From Micromonospora sp. NBC_01796 (GTDB taxonomy: Bacteria > Actinomycetota > Actinomycetes > Mycobacteriales > Micromonosporaceae): DNA of 64,000 bases. Location of the stretch: positions 3,720,001 to 3,784,000 of the forward strand of contig NZ_CP109078.1 of the NCBI RefSeq assembly GCF_035917455.1. The letters are read 5' to 3'. Below the pieces are notes generated by a model. The model saw only the letters and a program-made list of their open reading frames with translations, was not told where the DNA came from and ran no database searches. The position numbers and the translations under genes are program-made. Position 1 is the first letter of the stretch; each line of letters starts with the position of its first letter. Shown piece after piece: positions 34,676-44,800 of the stretch.

Positions 34676-34678
34676 TCG

Positions 34679-35959
34679 ATGTCCACGATGGCAGTGGGGG
34701 ATGTCGCTCTGGCCCCCGTACACCAGGGGTTCTGGACCCGTAACCGGCGGATCGGCCTCGGGCTGCTCGTCTTCGGCCTGGCCGCGGCGATCGCGTTCGG
34801 GGCGCTCGCCACCGGCGAGCTGGCCCGGTTCACCCTCAGCGAGGACGCGGCCGGTGCCGCACTGGAGATCAACGGTACGGCCGGCGCCATCCTGTTCGGC
34901 CTGATCGCCGCCGCGGCCGGTGGTGCGCTGCTGTTCGGGGTGCCCAAGCGCTGGTTCACGCTCCTGCTCGGCATCGGCGTGGTCGGCTTCGTCCTCTCCT
35001 TCCTCTGCTGGCAGGTCTCGGCCGCCCCGGCGGGGCAGAACTTCATGCCCCTGGTCAACATCGTCCGGAACACCTTCCTGCTGGCCCTGCCGCTGATCTT
35101 CGGGGCGCTGGCCGGGGTGCTCTGCGAACGCTCCGGTGTGGTCAACGTGGCGATCGAGGGCCAGTTGCTGATGGGCGCCTTCGCCGGTGCCCTCTTCGGC
35201 TCGCTCACCGGGAGCGTCTGGGTCGGGCTGGTCGCGGCGGCCATCGGCGGCGCGTTCATCTCGCTGCTGCTCGCCGTCTTCTCCATCCGCTACCTGGTCG
35301 ACCAGGTGGTCATGGGCATCGTGCTGAACCTGCTCGCGGTCGGCCTGACCGGGTTCCTCTACGAGCGGCTGATGCAGACCGACGCGGCGACGTACAACCA
35401 GCCGCCGCACTTCGGCAACTGGTCGATCCCGGTGCTGTCGGAGATCCCGGTGATCGGGCCGGCGATCTTCGAGAGCAACATCTTCCTCTACCTGGCGCTG
35501 GTCCTGGTGCTGGTGATCCACTTCGGGTTGTTCCGGACCCGCTGGGGGCTGCGGACCCGGTCGGTCGGCGAACACCCGACCGCCGCCGACACCCTCGGCG
35601 TACGGGTGCTCCGGCTGCGCTACCGCAACGTGCTGCTCGCCGGCGCGGTCGCCGGGATCGGCGGTGCCTCGTACACCCTGGCGCTCTACACCTTCAGCAA
35701 GAACATGATCGGTGGTAAGGGGTTCATCGCCCTGGCCGCGCTGATCTTCGGCCGGTGGAGCCCGACGGGGGCCCTGCTCGCCGCGCTCTTCTTCGGCTTC
35801 GCCGACCAGCTCGGCACCTACCTGAGCGCGATCAACAGCGTCATCCCCAGCGACTTCCTGGCGATGCTGCCGTACCTCGCCACCATCCTGGCCGTCGCCG
35901 GGCTGGTCGGCCGGGTCCGGGCACCGGCCGCGGACGGCAAGCCCTACATCAAGGGCTGA
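34679..35959 (+). CDS. Nucleoside ABC transporter permease 2
   Basis: 426 aa, starting 3 bases after the first permease. Membrane helices include IGLGLLVFGLAAAIAFGALA, WFTLLLGIGVVGFVLSFLCW and NTFLLALPLIFGALAGVLCE. The signature CERSGVVNVAIEGQLLMGAF (about 143-162) and the cytoplasmic loop RTRSVGEHPTAADTLGVRVLRLRY mark the YufQ/BPD_transp_2 family. Together with permease 1, the ATPase and the BMP lipoprotein it completes an importer. Salvage enzymes directly downstream support nucleosides as cargo. Confidence 0.93.
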   Translation: MSTMAVGDVALAPVHQGFWTRNRRIGLGLLVFGLAAAIAFGALATGELARFTLSEDAAGAALEINGTAGAILFGLIAAAAGGALLFGVPKRWFTLLLGIGVVGFVLSFLCWQVSAAPAGQNFMPLVNIVRNTFLLALPLIFGALAGVLCERSGVVNVAIEGQLLMGAFAGALFGSLTGSVWVGLVAAAIGGAFISLLLAVFSIRYLVDQVVMGIVLNLLAVGLTGFLYERLMQTDAATYNQPPHFGNWSIPVLSEIPVIGPAIFESNIFLYLALVLVLVIHFGLFRTRWGLRTRSVGEHPTAADTLGVRVLRLRYRNVLLAGAVAGIGGASYTLALYTFSKNMIGGKGFIALAALIFGRWSPTGALLAALFFGFADQLGTYLSAINSVIPSDFLAMLPYLATILAVAGLVGRVRAPAADGKPYIKG

Positions 35960-36028
35960 TCGGACAAGCGCAAGCGCGCAGCGCCGGTCGGTTGGCGGGT
36001 CTGACCAGCGGCGGGGCAGGATGGGGAC

Positions 36029-36751
36029 GTGACTATGGAGATCGACTGGGTGCAGCTACGGGCCGCCGCGACCGAGGCCATGCGGCACGCGTACGCCCGG
36101 TATTCGAACTTCCCGGTCGGCGCGGCCGGGCTGGTCGACGACGGCCGGGTGGTGGTCGGCTGCAACGTGGAGAACGCCGCGTACGGCGTGACCCTCTGCG
36201 CCGAGTGCGGGGTGATCTCCGCCCTGCACGTCACCGGCGGGGGCCGGCTGGTCGCCCTCTCCTGCGTCGACGCCACCGGAGAGCCGCTGATGCCCTGCGG
36301 CCGGTGCCGGCAACTGCTCTGGGAACACGGCGGACCGGACTGCCTCGTCGAGGCGTACCCCCGGCCGCTGCGGATGGACGAACTGCTGCCGCACGCGTTC
36401 GACGTGGCGGACCTGGAAGCGGTCGTCGCACCACCGGTGCTGCCGACCGTGCCGGAACGCCTCGCCGCCTGGCGGGGGCGGGGCACCGTTTTCGTCCACC
36501 CGGACGTCTCCGGCGGGCAGCAGGTCTGGACCGGGTACTGGGAGCGGTCCGCGGGTGACGGCGGTGACGAGCCCACCGGAGTGCTGGAGGAGGCGCCGAG
36601 CTGGGAGAAGCCGGACGACGCGGTGGCCTGGGGCCACGCCCGTACGCCCCGGGTGGTGGTGGTCGACGCGGCCGGCACCCTCTACTGGGCCGGGGAGGGC
36701 GAACCGCCGATGGAGATCCCCGTCCGCTGGCCCGGATCCGACATCGACTGA
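36029..36751 (+). CDS. cdd: Cytidine deaminase with a C-terminal extension
   Basis: 240 aa, against about 130 for the usual tetrameric enzyme. Residues 1-130 hold the full zinc site: CNVENAAYG, LCAECGVISA (Cys-Ala-Glu with the catalytic Glu) and MPCGRCRQLLWEHGG (Cys-x2-Cys). Cytidine or deoxycytidine becomes uridine or deoxyuridine. The extra 100 residues (from about 140: PTVPERLAAWRGRGTVFVHP ... WARTPRVVV-like strand ... LYWAGEGEPPMEIPVRWPG) are Trp/Pro-rich and match nothing I know. It follows the transporter by 69 bases and precedes thymidine phosphorylase, forming a pyrimidine salvage unit. Confidence 0.92.
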   Translation: MTMEIDWVQLRAAATEAMRHAYARYSNFPVGAAGLVDDGRVVVGCNVENAAYGVTLCAECGVISALHVTGGGRLVALSCVDATGEPLMPCGRCRQLLWEHGGPDCLVEAYPRPLRMDELLPHAFDVADLEAVVAPPVLPTVPERLAAWRGRGTVFVHPDVSGGQQVWTGYWERSAGDGGDEPTGVLEEAPSWEKPDDAVAWGHARTPRVVVVDAAGTLYWAGEGEPPMEIPVRWPGSDID

Positions 36752-36835
36752 CCCGGCAACTCACCTGGTCCGCGCACGGGACCGAACCCGGTGCGGTCAG
36801 ATCCGATCTCTCTCACAAGGCAGGGTGGAAGGCTC

Positions 36836-38116
36836 ATGAGCACGTTCAGTGCGGTCGAGGTGATCCGGACCAAGCGGGACGGTGGGGTGCTCAGCGACGG
36901 GCAGATCGACTGGGTGGTCGACGCGTACACCCGGGGGCTGGTCGCGGACGAGCAGATGTCGGCGCTCGCCATGGCCATCCTGCTGCGCGGCATGACCCCG
37001 GCGGAGATCGCCCGGTGGACCGCCGCGATGATCAACAGCGGGGAACGGCTCGACCTGTCCGGCGTACGTCGCCCGACCGTGGACAAGCACTCCACCGGTG
37101 GCGTCGGTGACAAGATCACGCTGCCGTTGACCCCGCTTGTCGCCGCCTGCGGTGCCGCCGTACCGCAGCTCTCCGGTCGGGGTCTCGGCCACACCGGCGG
37201 CACCCTGGACAAGCTCGAGTCGATTCCCGGCTGGCGGGCCGCGCTCAGCAACGACGAGTTCATCGACCAACTCGCCGGCACCGGCGCGGTCATCTGCGCG
37301 GCCGGCGACCACCTGGCCCCGGCCGACCGCAAGCTGTACGCCCTGCGCGACGTCACCGGCACGGTCGAGGCGATCCCGCTGATCGCCAGCTCGATCATGA
37401 GTAAGAAGATCGCCGAGGGGACCGGCGCCCTGGTGCTCGACGTGAAGGTCGGCAGCGGAGCGTTCATGAAGTCCGTCGACGACGCCCGTGAACTCGCCCG
37501 GACCATGGTCGAACTCGGCACCGCGCACGGCGTACGCACCGTCGCCCTGCTCACCGAGATGTCCACCCCGCTGGGCCTGGCGGTCGGCAACGCCGTCGAG
37601 GTGACCGAGTCGGTCGAGGTGCTGGCCGGCGGTGGACCCGCCGACGTGGTGGAGCTGACCCTCGCGCTCGCCCGGGAGATGCTCGACGCCGCCGGGCTGA
37701 CCGACGTCGACCCCGAGCCGGCACTGCGCGACGGTCGGGCGATGGACTCCTGGCGGGCCATGATCCGGGCCCAGGGCGGGGACCCGGACGCGCCCCTGCC
37801 GGTGGCGAACGAGACCGAGCTGGTCCGCGCCGACCGGGACGGGTACGTGTCGACCGTGGACGCGTACACCATCGGGGTGGCCGCCTGGCAGCTCGGCGCC
37901 GGGCGGGCCCGCAAGGAGGACCCGGTCAGCGCCGGCGCGGGTGTGCTGCTGCACAAGCGTCCGGGTGACCGGGTACGCGCCGGTGACGTCCTCTACGAGC
38001 TGCGCGCCGACACGGCCTCCCGGATCCCGGCGGCACTCGCCACGGCCGCCGCCGCGGTCACCGTCACCGACGCCGCCCCGGTACGGCCGCCACTGGTCAT
38101 CGAGCGGATCGGCTGA
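36836..38116 (+). CDS. deoA: Thymidine phosphorylase
   Basis: 426 aa. It phosphorolyses thymidine or deoxyuridine to the base and deoxyribose 1-phosphate. The family signature SGRGLGHTGGTLDKLESIPG lies near residues 107-126; the phosphate-site DKHSTGGVGDKITLPL near 82-97; and IMSKKIAEGTGALVLDVKVGSGAFM near 187-211. ATG 36836 follows GGGTGGAAGG. Length fits pyrimidine-nucleoside phosphorylases. It consumes the deoxyuridine that the adjacent cytidine deaminase makes. Confidence 0.96.
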   Translation: MSTFSAVEVIRTKRDGGVLSDGQIDWVVDAYTRGLVADEQMSALAMAILLRGMTPAEIARWTAAMINSGERLDLSGVRRPTVDKHSTGGVGDKITLPLTPLVAACGAAVPQLSGRGLGHTGGTLDKLESIPGWRAALSNDEFIDQLAGTGAVICAAGDHLAPADRKLYALRDVTGTVEAIPLIASSIMSKKIAEGTGALVLDVKVGSGAFMKSVDDARELARTMVELGTAHGVRTVALLTEMSTPLGLAVGNAVEVTESVEVLAGGGPADVVELTLALAREMLDAAGLTDVDPEPALRDGRAMDSWRAMIRAQGGDPDAPLPVANETELVRADRDGYVSTVDAYTIGVAAWQLGAGRARKEDPVSAGAGVLLHKRPGDRVRAGDVLYELRADTASRIPAALATAAAAVTVTDAAPVRPPLVIERIG

Positions 38117-38250
38117 CCGGTGAGCCGTTCGGTCAGCCCACCCGGTACGACCGGCGGGGCGGCATGGTGCCGGCGCCCGGCAGCCGCTATTCTCGCTGGC
38201 CAGGGGGACCATCCGGCGCTGAGCCGCTGAAGACTTGCAGGGACGAAGCC

Positions 38251-38931
38251 GTGACCGTACCCGCTCCCGACCCCCGCGCCGTGCGAACGGCCAACCTCGA
38301 CGAGATGAGCCGCCTCGGGCTCCCGCTGCCACCCGCCCAGTTCCCGCTCGTCTGGGAACCGGGCGACGAGGTGGAACTGCGGCCGACGGCCGAGATCGAG
38401 GCCCGGCTCGCGGTTCTGCAGGTCGTGCTGGCCCGCTGCTTCGGCATGCCGGCCGAGGCCGGGATGAGCTGGCTGCTCGGCTCGCACCTGGTCGAGACCG
38501 TCACCCCGCCGGAGTGGCAGTTCGTGATGGGCGGCCGGGGTGACCACCGCTCGTTCGTACTGCACCACGACGCGGCCTTCGCGCTCGCCTGGGTGCTCGG
38601 GCTGACCAAGCACCTCGACCCGTCGGAGCCCACCGACGAGCGGTTGACCGAGCTGCTGCCGAACCTGGTGGGGGGGGAGACGTTCGCCCAGTGGCGTTCG
38701 CGGACCCTGGTCGCGCCCAGGGACGCGGTGGAGGTCGCCGCCCTGCTCGACTTCTACTACTGCCTCGACTGGGGACACCTGGAACTGGAGCGGCTCGGCG
38801 GGACACACCCGAGCCTGATCGACGCGAACGCGATCGGTCAGCGCCGGTGGGCGCTGGAGTGGGCGGTGATCCTGCGCGGCCCGTACCACGACCCGCCGGC
38901 CGGCTGGGAGGAAGTCGACCTGTCGACCTGA
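38251..38931 (+). CDS. DUF4272-domain protein
   Basis: 226 aa cytosolic protein. The segment HRSFVLHHDAAFALAWVLGLTKHLDPSEPTDERLTELLPNL and the ending LDFYYCLDWGHLELERLGGTHPSLIDANAIGQRRWALEWAVI fit DUF4272, a domain without assigned function. The start is taken at GTG 38251 (AGGGA 7 bases upstream); the frame is open to 38164. It sits between deoA and the convergent rRNA methyltransferase gene and may belong to the salvage transcript, but nothing shows a metabolic role. Confidence 0.75.
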   Translation: MTVPAPDPRAVRTANLDEMSRLGLPLPPAQFPLVWEPGDEVELRPTAEIEARLAVLQVVLARCFGMPAEAGMSWLLGSHLVETVTPPEWQFVMGGRGDHRSFVLHHDAAFALAWVLGLTKHLDPSEPTDERLTELLPNLVGGETFAQWRSRTLVAPRDAVEVAALLDFYYCLDWGHLELERLGGTHPSLIDANAIGQRRWALEWAVILRGPYHDPPAGWEEVDLST

Positions 38932-38943
38932 TCCCCGCCGGCC

Positions 38944-39831
38944 TCAGCGTGGGCGGTAGTGGCCGAGTTCGACGGTGGCGGTGACCGTCACCGGTTCCGG
39001 CAGCGACTCGATCCGGTCGGCGAGGCGGGCCGGGTCGACGTGCCAGGCACTCGGTCCCATGCCCACCAGGGTGGCCACCTCGCGCCGGTGCAGTCGCATC
39101 GGGTGGGTGTGCCGGCTCCGGTCGACCAGGTCGAACTCGCCGGCCAGGCTGCCCGCGACCCGGTCGGACTTGGTCGGGTCGACCCGGAGCAGGTCGAGCC
39201 GGTCGACCAGCTCGGCGAGATGATCGGCGGCCGGGGTGACCACCAGCAGGGCACCGTCCGGCCGGAGCACCCGCCGGAACTCCGGCCCGTTGCGCGGGGC
39301 GAAGACGTTGAGCAGCAGCGCGGTGGACGCGTCGGCCAGGGGGAGCCCGGCCCAGGTGTCGCAGAGCGCCGCCGCCGCCCGGGGATGGGCGCGGGCCGCC
39401 CGGCGCAGTGCCGGCTTGGAGACGTCCAGCGCCAGCCCGACCGCGTCCGGGACCGCGTCGAGCACCGCGGCCAGGTGCCATCCGGTCCCGGCCCCGGCGT
39501 CGACAACCAGACCCGGGTACGCCCCCTCGCCGTCGGTGGGGGCCTCGGCGTGACGGGCCGGGCTCATGACGGCGGCGGCTGCCTCGGCCAGGGCGGCGGA
39601 GATCATGTCGTAGTGGCCCGCGCCGAGGAACTCCGCCCGCGCGGTGACCATCTCCGGGCTGTCCCCGGTGTGCTGGGCGCGGCCGGCGAGCAGGTTGACG
39701 TACCCCTGACGGGCCAGGTCGAAGCTGTGCCCGCGCGGACAGCGCAGGGCCCGCGCGGTCCCCGTGTCGACCGCGTCGAGCGGCTGGCCGCAGAGCGGAC
39801 AGCGCAACAACCGCAACGGATCGGGACTCAT
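38944..39831 (-). CDS. 23S rRNA (guanine-N1)-methyltransferase, RlmA/TlrB family
   Basis: 295 aa SAM-dependent methyltransferase. An N-terminal zinc ribbon has CPLCGQPLD (about 11-19) and CPRGHSFDLARQGYVNLL (about 31-48), the hallmark of RlmA(I)/RlmA(II) enzymes that methylate G745 or G748 of 23S rRNA. The SAM motif is VVDAGAGTGWHLAAVLD (about 109-125). RlmA(II) members such as TlrB give resistance to tylosin-type macrolides; which of the two this is cannot be decided from sequence alone. It converges with the DUF4272 gene and is divergent from add. Confidence 0.9.
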   Translation of the reverse strand: MSPDPLRLLRCPLCGQPLDAVDTGTARALRCPRGHSFDLARQGYVNLLAGRAQHTGDSPEMVTARAEFLGAGHYDMISAALAEAAAAVMSPARHAEAPTDGEGAYPGLVVDAGAGTGWHLAAVLDAVPDAVGLALDVSKPALRRAARAHPRAAAALCDTWAGLPLADASTALLLNVFAPRNGPEFRRVLRPDGALLVVTPAADHLAELVDRLDLLRVDPTKSDRVAGSLAGEFDLVDRSRHTHPMRLHRREVATLVGMGPSAWHVDPARLADRIESLPEPVTVTATVELGHYRPR

Positions 39832-39922
39832 CCCCGCCAGCCTAGGCGGTGCCCGATCACCGGCCGCCCACCCCCGTGACGCGCCGACCGCTGGTCCCCG
39901 ATGCCGCCGGCAGGCGGAGCAC

Positions 39923-39928
39923 TAGGGT
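39923..39928 (+). promoter_or_regulatory. -10 element TAGGGT, leaderless add promoter
   Basis: TAGGGT ends 6 bases before the add ATG (39935), the spacing seen at other predicted leaderless starts in this window. Confidence 0.45.
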
Positions 39929-39934
39929 CTTGTC

Positions 39935-41011
39935 ATGGTGGCAATCGCATACGAAGACATCGTCAAGGCACCCAAGGCGCTCCTGCACGACCACCTGGAC
40001 GGCGGGCTGCGGCCGGCGACCATCATCGAGCTGGCCGACGCGATCGGGCACCCGCTGCCCAGCACCGATCCGACCGAGCTGGGCCGGTGGTTCGTCACCG
40101 CCGCCGACTCCGGATCGCTGGAGCGGTACCTGGAGACGTTCGCGCACACGGTCGCCGTGATGCAGACCGCCGACGCGCTGCGCCGGGTCGCCGCCGAGTG
40201 CGCGCTGGACCTGGCCGCCGACGGGGTCGTCTACGCCGAGATCCGGTTCGCCCCGGAGCAGCACCTGGAGCAGGGACTGAGCCTGGACGAGGTGGTCGAG
40301 GCGACCGTCGCCGGCTTCGCCGAGGGGGCCGCGGCCGCGGCGGCGGGCGGCCGGAACATCCGGATCGGCACGCTGCTCACCGCGATGCGGCACGCCGCCC
40401 GGTCGCAGGAGATCGCCGAGCTGGCGGTCCGCTTCCGGGACGCGGGCGTGGTGGGCTTCGACATCGCGGGCGCCGAGGCGGGCTTCCCGCCCACCCGGCA
40501 CCTGGACGCCTTCGAGTACCTCCAGCGGGAGAACTTCCACTTCACCATCCACGCCGGTGAGGCGTTCGGCCTGCCGTCGATCTGGCAGGCGATCCAGTGG
40601 TGCGGCGCCGACCGGCTCGGGCACGGCGTACGGATCGTCGACGACATCACCGCGGGTACCGAACCGGTCCTCGGCCGGCTCGCCGCGTACGTCCGGGACA
40701 AGCGCATCCCGCTGGAACTCTGCCCGTCGTCGAACGTACAGACCGGTGCGGTGCGGTCCATCGCGGAGCACCCTATCGGGCTCCTGCGGGATCTGCGCTT
40801 CCGGGCCACCGTCAACACCGACAACCGGTTGATGAGCGGTACCTCGATGTCGCGGGAGATGCTCCTGCTGGTGGAGGCGTTCGGTTATGGCTGGGCCGAG
40901 CTGCAGTGGTTCACGATCAATGCGATGAAGAGCGCGTTCATCCCGTTCGACGAGCGATTGGCGATCATCAACGAGGTGATCAAACCGGCGTACGCCAAGT
41001 TGCTGCCCTGA
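39935..41011 (+). CDS. add: Adenosine deaminase
   Basis: 358 aa zinc hydrolase that converts adenosine or deoxyadenosine to inosine. Zinc ligands and catalytic residues are visible: [10 protein letters not shown] (HxH, about 16-25), [10 protein letters not shown] (His-Ala-Gly-Glu, about 206-215), [11 protein letters not shown] (about 228-238) and [13 protein letters not shown] (the Asp pair region, in which the second Asp of the classical NTDDP is Asn, as in other actinobacterial enzymes). It extends the salvage cluster to purines. Promoter geometry suggests a leaderless message. It converges on the uridine kinase-like gene. Confidence 0.95.
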   Translation: MVAIAYEDIVKAPKALLHDHLDGGLRPATIIELADAIGHPLPSTDPTELGRWFVTAADSGSLERYLETFAHTVAVMQTADALRRVAAECALDLAADGVVYAEIRFAPEQHLEQGLSLDEVVEATVAGFAEGAAAAAAGGRNIRIGTLLTAMRHAARSQEIAELAVRFRDAGVVGFDIAGAEAGFPPTRHLDAFEYLQRENFHFTIHAGEAFGLPSIWQAIQWCGADRLGHGVRIVDDITAGTEPVLGRLAAYVRDKRIPLELCPSSNVQTGAVRSIAEHPIGLLRDLRFRATVNTDNRLMSGTSMSREMLLLVEAFGYGWAELQWFTINAMKSAFIPFDERLAIINEVIKPAYAKLLP

Positions 41012-41024
41012 TCCGGTACGAGGG

Positions 41025-41696
41025 TCAGGCCGTACGCCCGGGGTTGCCGACCGCGGCGCCGGTGCCGAACGCGTTGCCGCCGTCGGCGACCGTCCCGGTC
41101 CCGGTCGCGGCGTGGTGCAGGGCGGCCACCCGCCGGACGACCTGACCGCCGCGGGCCGGCTGGCAGCCGAGACCGGTCTGCCGGCGCAGCACCACCGGTT
41201 CGTTGCGGGCGAGTGCGATTCCCCGACGAACCAGCAGCCCCGGTGCCTTACGCCGTTCGCTGAGGTCGCGTACCAGCCGGCGAAAGAACGTCGCGCCGCG
41301 CGGACGCCGCAACGTGTACGCTCCGGCGAGCAACCCGAGTCGACGGCATTCGGGTACTATCTCGGCAGCAAAAATCCCTTCGGCGATAAAGAGTGGCGAT
41401 CCGGCTAGATCGAATGTCCGACTGTCCACCCGCCGGTCCGCGCCGATCGCGTAAACCGGCACTTCGGCACTGCCGTTCCGGACCAGCGCGGCAATCGCCG
41501 CCACGGCCGCTGTGGAGTCCCAGGCATGTGGTGACTCCCAGTCCACAAGACCGGCCCGGCGCGGCAGCGTAGGGTCGTCACCGTCCTTGTAGAAATCGTC
41601 GAGGGAGAGCACGGGAAGCCCGGTGCGACGGGCGATGTACGACTTTCCGGAGCCCGAAGGTCCAGCGAGCAGCACCACTCCGACAGAGGATCTCAT
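41025..41696 (-). CDS. Uridine kinase-like P-loop kinase
   Basis: 223 aa. Walker A is AGPSGSGKSYIARR (about 11-24), followed by LPVLSLDDFYKDGDDPTLP (27-45), DWESPHAWD, VYAIGADRRVDSRTFDLAGSPLFIAEGIFA and FFRRLVRDLSERRKAP. These are typical of the uridine kinase/phosphoribulokinase fold. The last 60 residues are Ala/Gly-rich. By family it would phosphorylate uridine or cytidine; the location beside add and the nucleoside importer agrees. It converges with add. Confidence 0.85.
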   Translation of the reverse strand: MRSSVGVVLLAGPSGSGKSYIARRTGLPVLSLDDFYKDGDDPTLPRRAGLVDWESPHAWDSTAAVAAIAALVRNGSAEVPVYAIGADRRVDSRTFDLAGSPLFIAEGIFAAEIVPECRRLGLLAGAYTLRRPRGATFFRRLVRDLSERRKAPGLLVRRGIALARNEPVVLRRQTGLGCQPARGGQVVRRVAALHHAATGTGTVADGGNAFGTGAAVGNPGRTA

Positions 41697-41889
41697 TACT
41701 TTGAGTTACTCCCAGCAGACGGATTGCTAGCAAATTGCATGAACATCCCATCACACGGTCCGCGACGGACAACCTGGGCTTTCTCTTTGACTTGTGTCGT
41801 GATGGAATCTCGGAGGTCCGACCCGCCCGGGTCGGTCGATGGGCGGTGCCCGCTGCAACGCGCGGGCGCCGAAAAGGGAGGGCGGTGAC

Positions 41890-44800
41890 GTGAGCAAGCG
41901 GCCGAACACGGCGAACTCTTTCCTGTCGCGTCTCCGCCGGCCAATGGGCCGGCTCCGTGACATGCCGATCTGGTCCAAGCTCGGCATCATCATGATCGTG
42001 CCGACGCTCGCCACCATCGTGGTCGGCACGACCGGGCTCATCGACCACCTGCAGACCTACAACAACGCGGAACGGGCACGCACCCTCGCCAACCTGGCCC
42101 AGGCGTCCGGCGCCCTGGTCGACGGGCTGCAGGACGAGCGGGCCGCCGCCGTACTGCTGCTCGGTTCGCCGAACCAGGAGGCGAAGGCGAAGTACCAGGA
42201 CGCGTACAGCAAGGTGCACCCCCGGATCGACGCGGCCAAGGGCCCGTACTCCGAGCAGCGCGCCGAGCTCGACGACCTGCCGGCCAACTTCAACGGCCTG
42301 CTCACCCGGATCGACCGGAGCCTGGCCGACCTGCCCGGCACCCGCAGCCAGGTGGTCAACGCCAAGCTGAAGCTCACCGACGCCTCGCAGTCGTACGAGG
42401 GCCTGATCAGCGACCTGCTCGACATCCGCGACTCGGCCTCCCAGCTTGCCGGCGACAGCGCACTGAGCGAGCGGATGCGGGCCGCCACCGCGACCTCCCG
42501 GGCCAAGGAGTTCCTCTCCGTACGCCGGGTCGTGGTGCACCGGGCCCTCATCCAGAACGAGCTGACCCCGGTACTGCGCACCGACTACATCGCCACCGAG
42601 ACCGGGCAGCAGCAGGCGCTGCAGTCCTTCCAGTCGGTCGCCACCCGGTCCGAGGCCGAGTTCTACGAGCAGACGGTCGCCGGTTCCGACCAGCGCGAGG
42701 CGGACAACTACAGCGGCTACATCCGGGGCAAGACCAACGACGACATGTCGGATGCCCCGTTCGACGCGGACAAGTGGGACGCGGCGATGGTCGGCAACGC
42801 GAAGCTGATCCGTACCGTCGAGGCCCGCCTCGACACCGACGCGGTCAACCGCGCGACGGAGATCCGCGACGACGTACGCCAGCAGGTCTTCGTCGAGACC
42901 ACGCTGCTGCTCGCCACGCTGTTCCTGGCCATCCTGTTCGCCTGGATCGTGGCCCGCTCGATGGCCCGGTCGCTGCGCGAACTGCGCCACGGTGCGCTCT
43001 CGATCGCCCAGTACGGCCTGCCCCAGGCGGTCGCCCGGCTGCGTGACCCGGCGCTGTCGGCCCAGATGTCGCCGGTGCAGCTCGCCAACCAGATCGCCGA
43101 ACCCCTGCCGGTACGCGGCAAGGACGAGTTCGGACAGGTGACCGAGGCCTTCAACGCGGTCCACCTCGAAGCCGTCCGGACCGCTGCCGAGCAGGCCGCG
43201 CTCCGCTCCTCGGTCGCGACGATGTTCGTCAACCTGGCCCGTCGTTCGCAGATCCTGGTCGACCGGTTGATCGGTCACCTGGACCGGCTGGAGCGCGGTG
43301 AAGAGGACCCGGACCGGTTGGCCGAGCTGTTCCAGCTCGACCACCTGGCCACCCGGATGCGTCGTAACGACGAGAACCTGCTGGTGCTCGCCGGTGCGGA
43401 CTCCACCCGTGTGCAGCGGGAGCCGGCCGCCCTGATCGACGTGCTGCGGGCCGCCCAGTCCGAGGTCGAGCACTACACCCGGATCGAGTTCGGGGTGGTC
43501 GACCGCGATATCGAGGTGGCCGCGCACGCCGTCAACGACCTGGTCCACCTGGTCGCGGAGCTCTTCGACAACGCGACCGCCTTCTCGCCGCCCGACTCGC
43601 AGGTCATGGTCGAGGCCCGGCGGGTCGGCGACCGCGCGTCGCTCTATGTCGAGGACCGGGGCATCGGCATCACCGCCGACCAGCTCTACGACCTCAACGA
43701 GCGGCTCGCCACGCCACCCCAGGTGGACGTCGCGGTCTCCCGGATGATGGGCCTGGTGGTGGTCGCCCGACTGGCGGCCCGGCACGGGGTCAAGGTCGAA
43801 CTGCGACCCGGCTCCGACCGGGGCACGGTCGCCGACGTGACCATGCCGACCTCGGTGCTCGTTCCGCGGGCACTCTCCGGTCGGGCCCAGCAGTCCGGTG
43901 GTTACACCACCCCGGCCCAGCAGCCGCCGACCCAGCGGCCGAACTTCGGGCCCCCGCTGGCCCTGGAGGGCACCCCGGTCCCGCCGGCCCAGCGGACGCC
44001 GGAGCGCGACTTCGGTTCGGCCGGGCGCCCGTTCGAGCCGGCCGCGTTCAACAGCGGCGGCCTCGGCAACGCCGGCTCCGGTCTCGGCAACGGTTCCGGT
44101 CTGGGCAGCAACGGTGGCGGGTTCGGTAACGGAGCCGCTCGCGGCAACGGTGCCGGGCGCGGAATGCCGGCCTGGTCCGACCTCACCGGCGCGAAGGCCG
44201 GCAACGGCAGCGACGGGTTCAACCCGCGTCCGTCCAACGGGCACGGTGTCGACCCGCTGCCGCAGCGCCGGGTGACCGAGTCGGGCAACGAAGGCGAACC
44301 GACCGGTACGCCGGGACCGAACATCCCCCGGCAGCTCCCGGCCAACCCGGAAGCGCGACCGGCCAGCGCCGGACTGGCGCCTCCGGCCGCTCCGCCGGTC
44401 TCGGCCCCGCCGATCTCCGCTCCGCCGGTCTCGGCCCCGCCGGTGTCGGCGCCCCCTCAGTCGGCACCGCCCGCGGTCTCCGCCGCAGGCGCCCCGCCGG
44501 CCTGGCCACCGGTCAGCGCCGCCGACCGGGAGGTACCCGCACCCTCGGTTCCGGAGCGGCTGGCAGCGGCGCTGGACATGACGGCCGAACTGCCCCGGGT
44601 CGTCCGGCCCCCGGTCGAGCCACCGATCACGGTGCCCTCGGCGGCGGCGGTCGAGGCCCGACCGAGGTTCGCCGACGAGACCATGGAACTGCCGATCTTC
44701 CGTGAGCTGGAGTCCGCCTGGTTCCGTACCCGGCGCACGGTCAACGACGAGACCAGTTCCGACGACAGTGCCGCTCCGGCGGGCAACGGCCAGTACGTCA

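Noticed and set aside
33182-35575. 797-codon minus-strand frame across the permease genes
   Set aside because: Antisense to two clear membrane permeases; the composition (His/Gln/Arg/Gly-rich) is typical of shadow frames.
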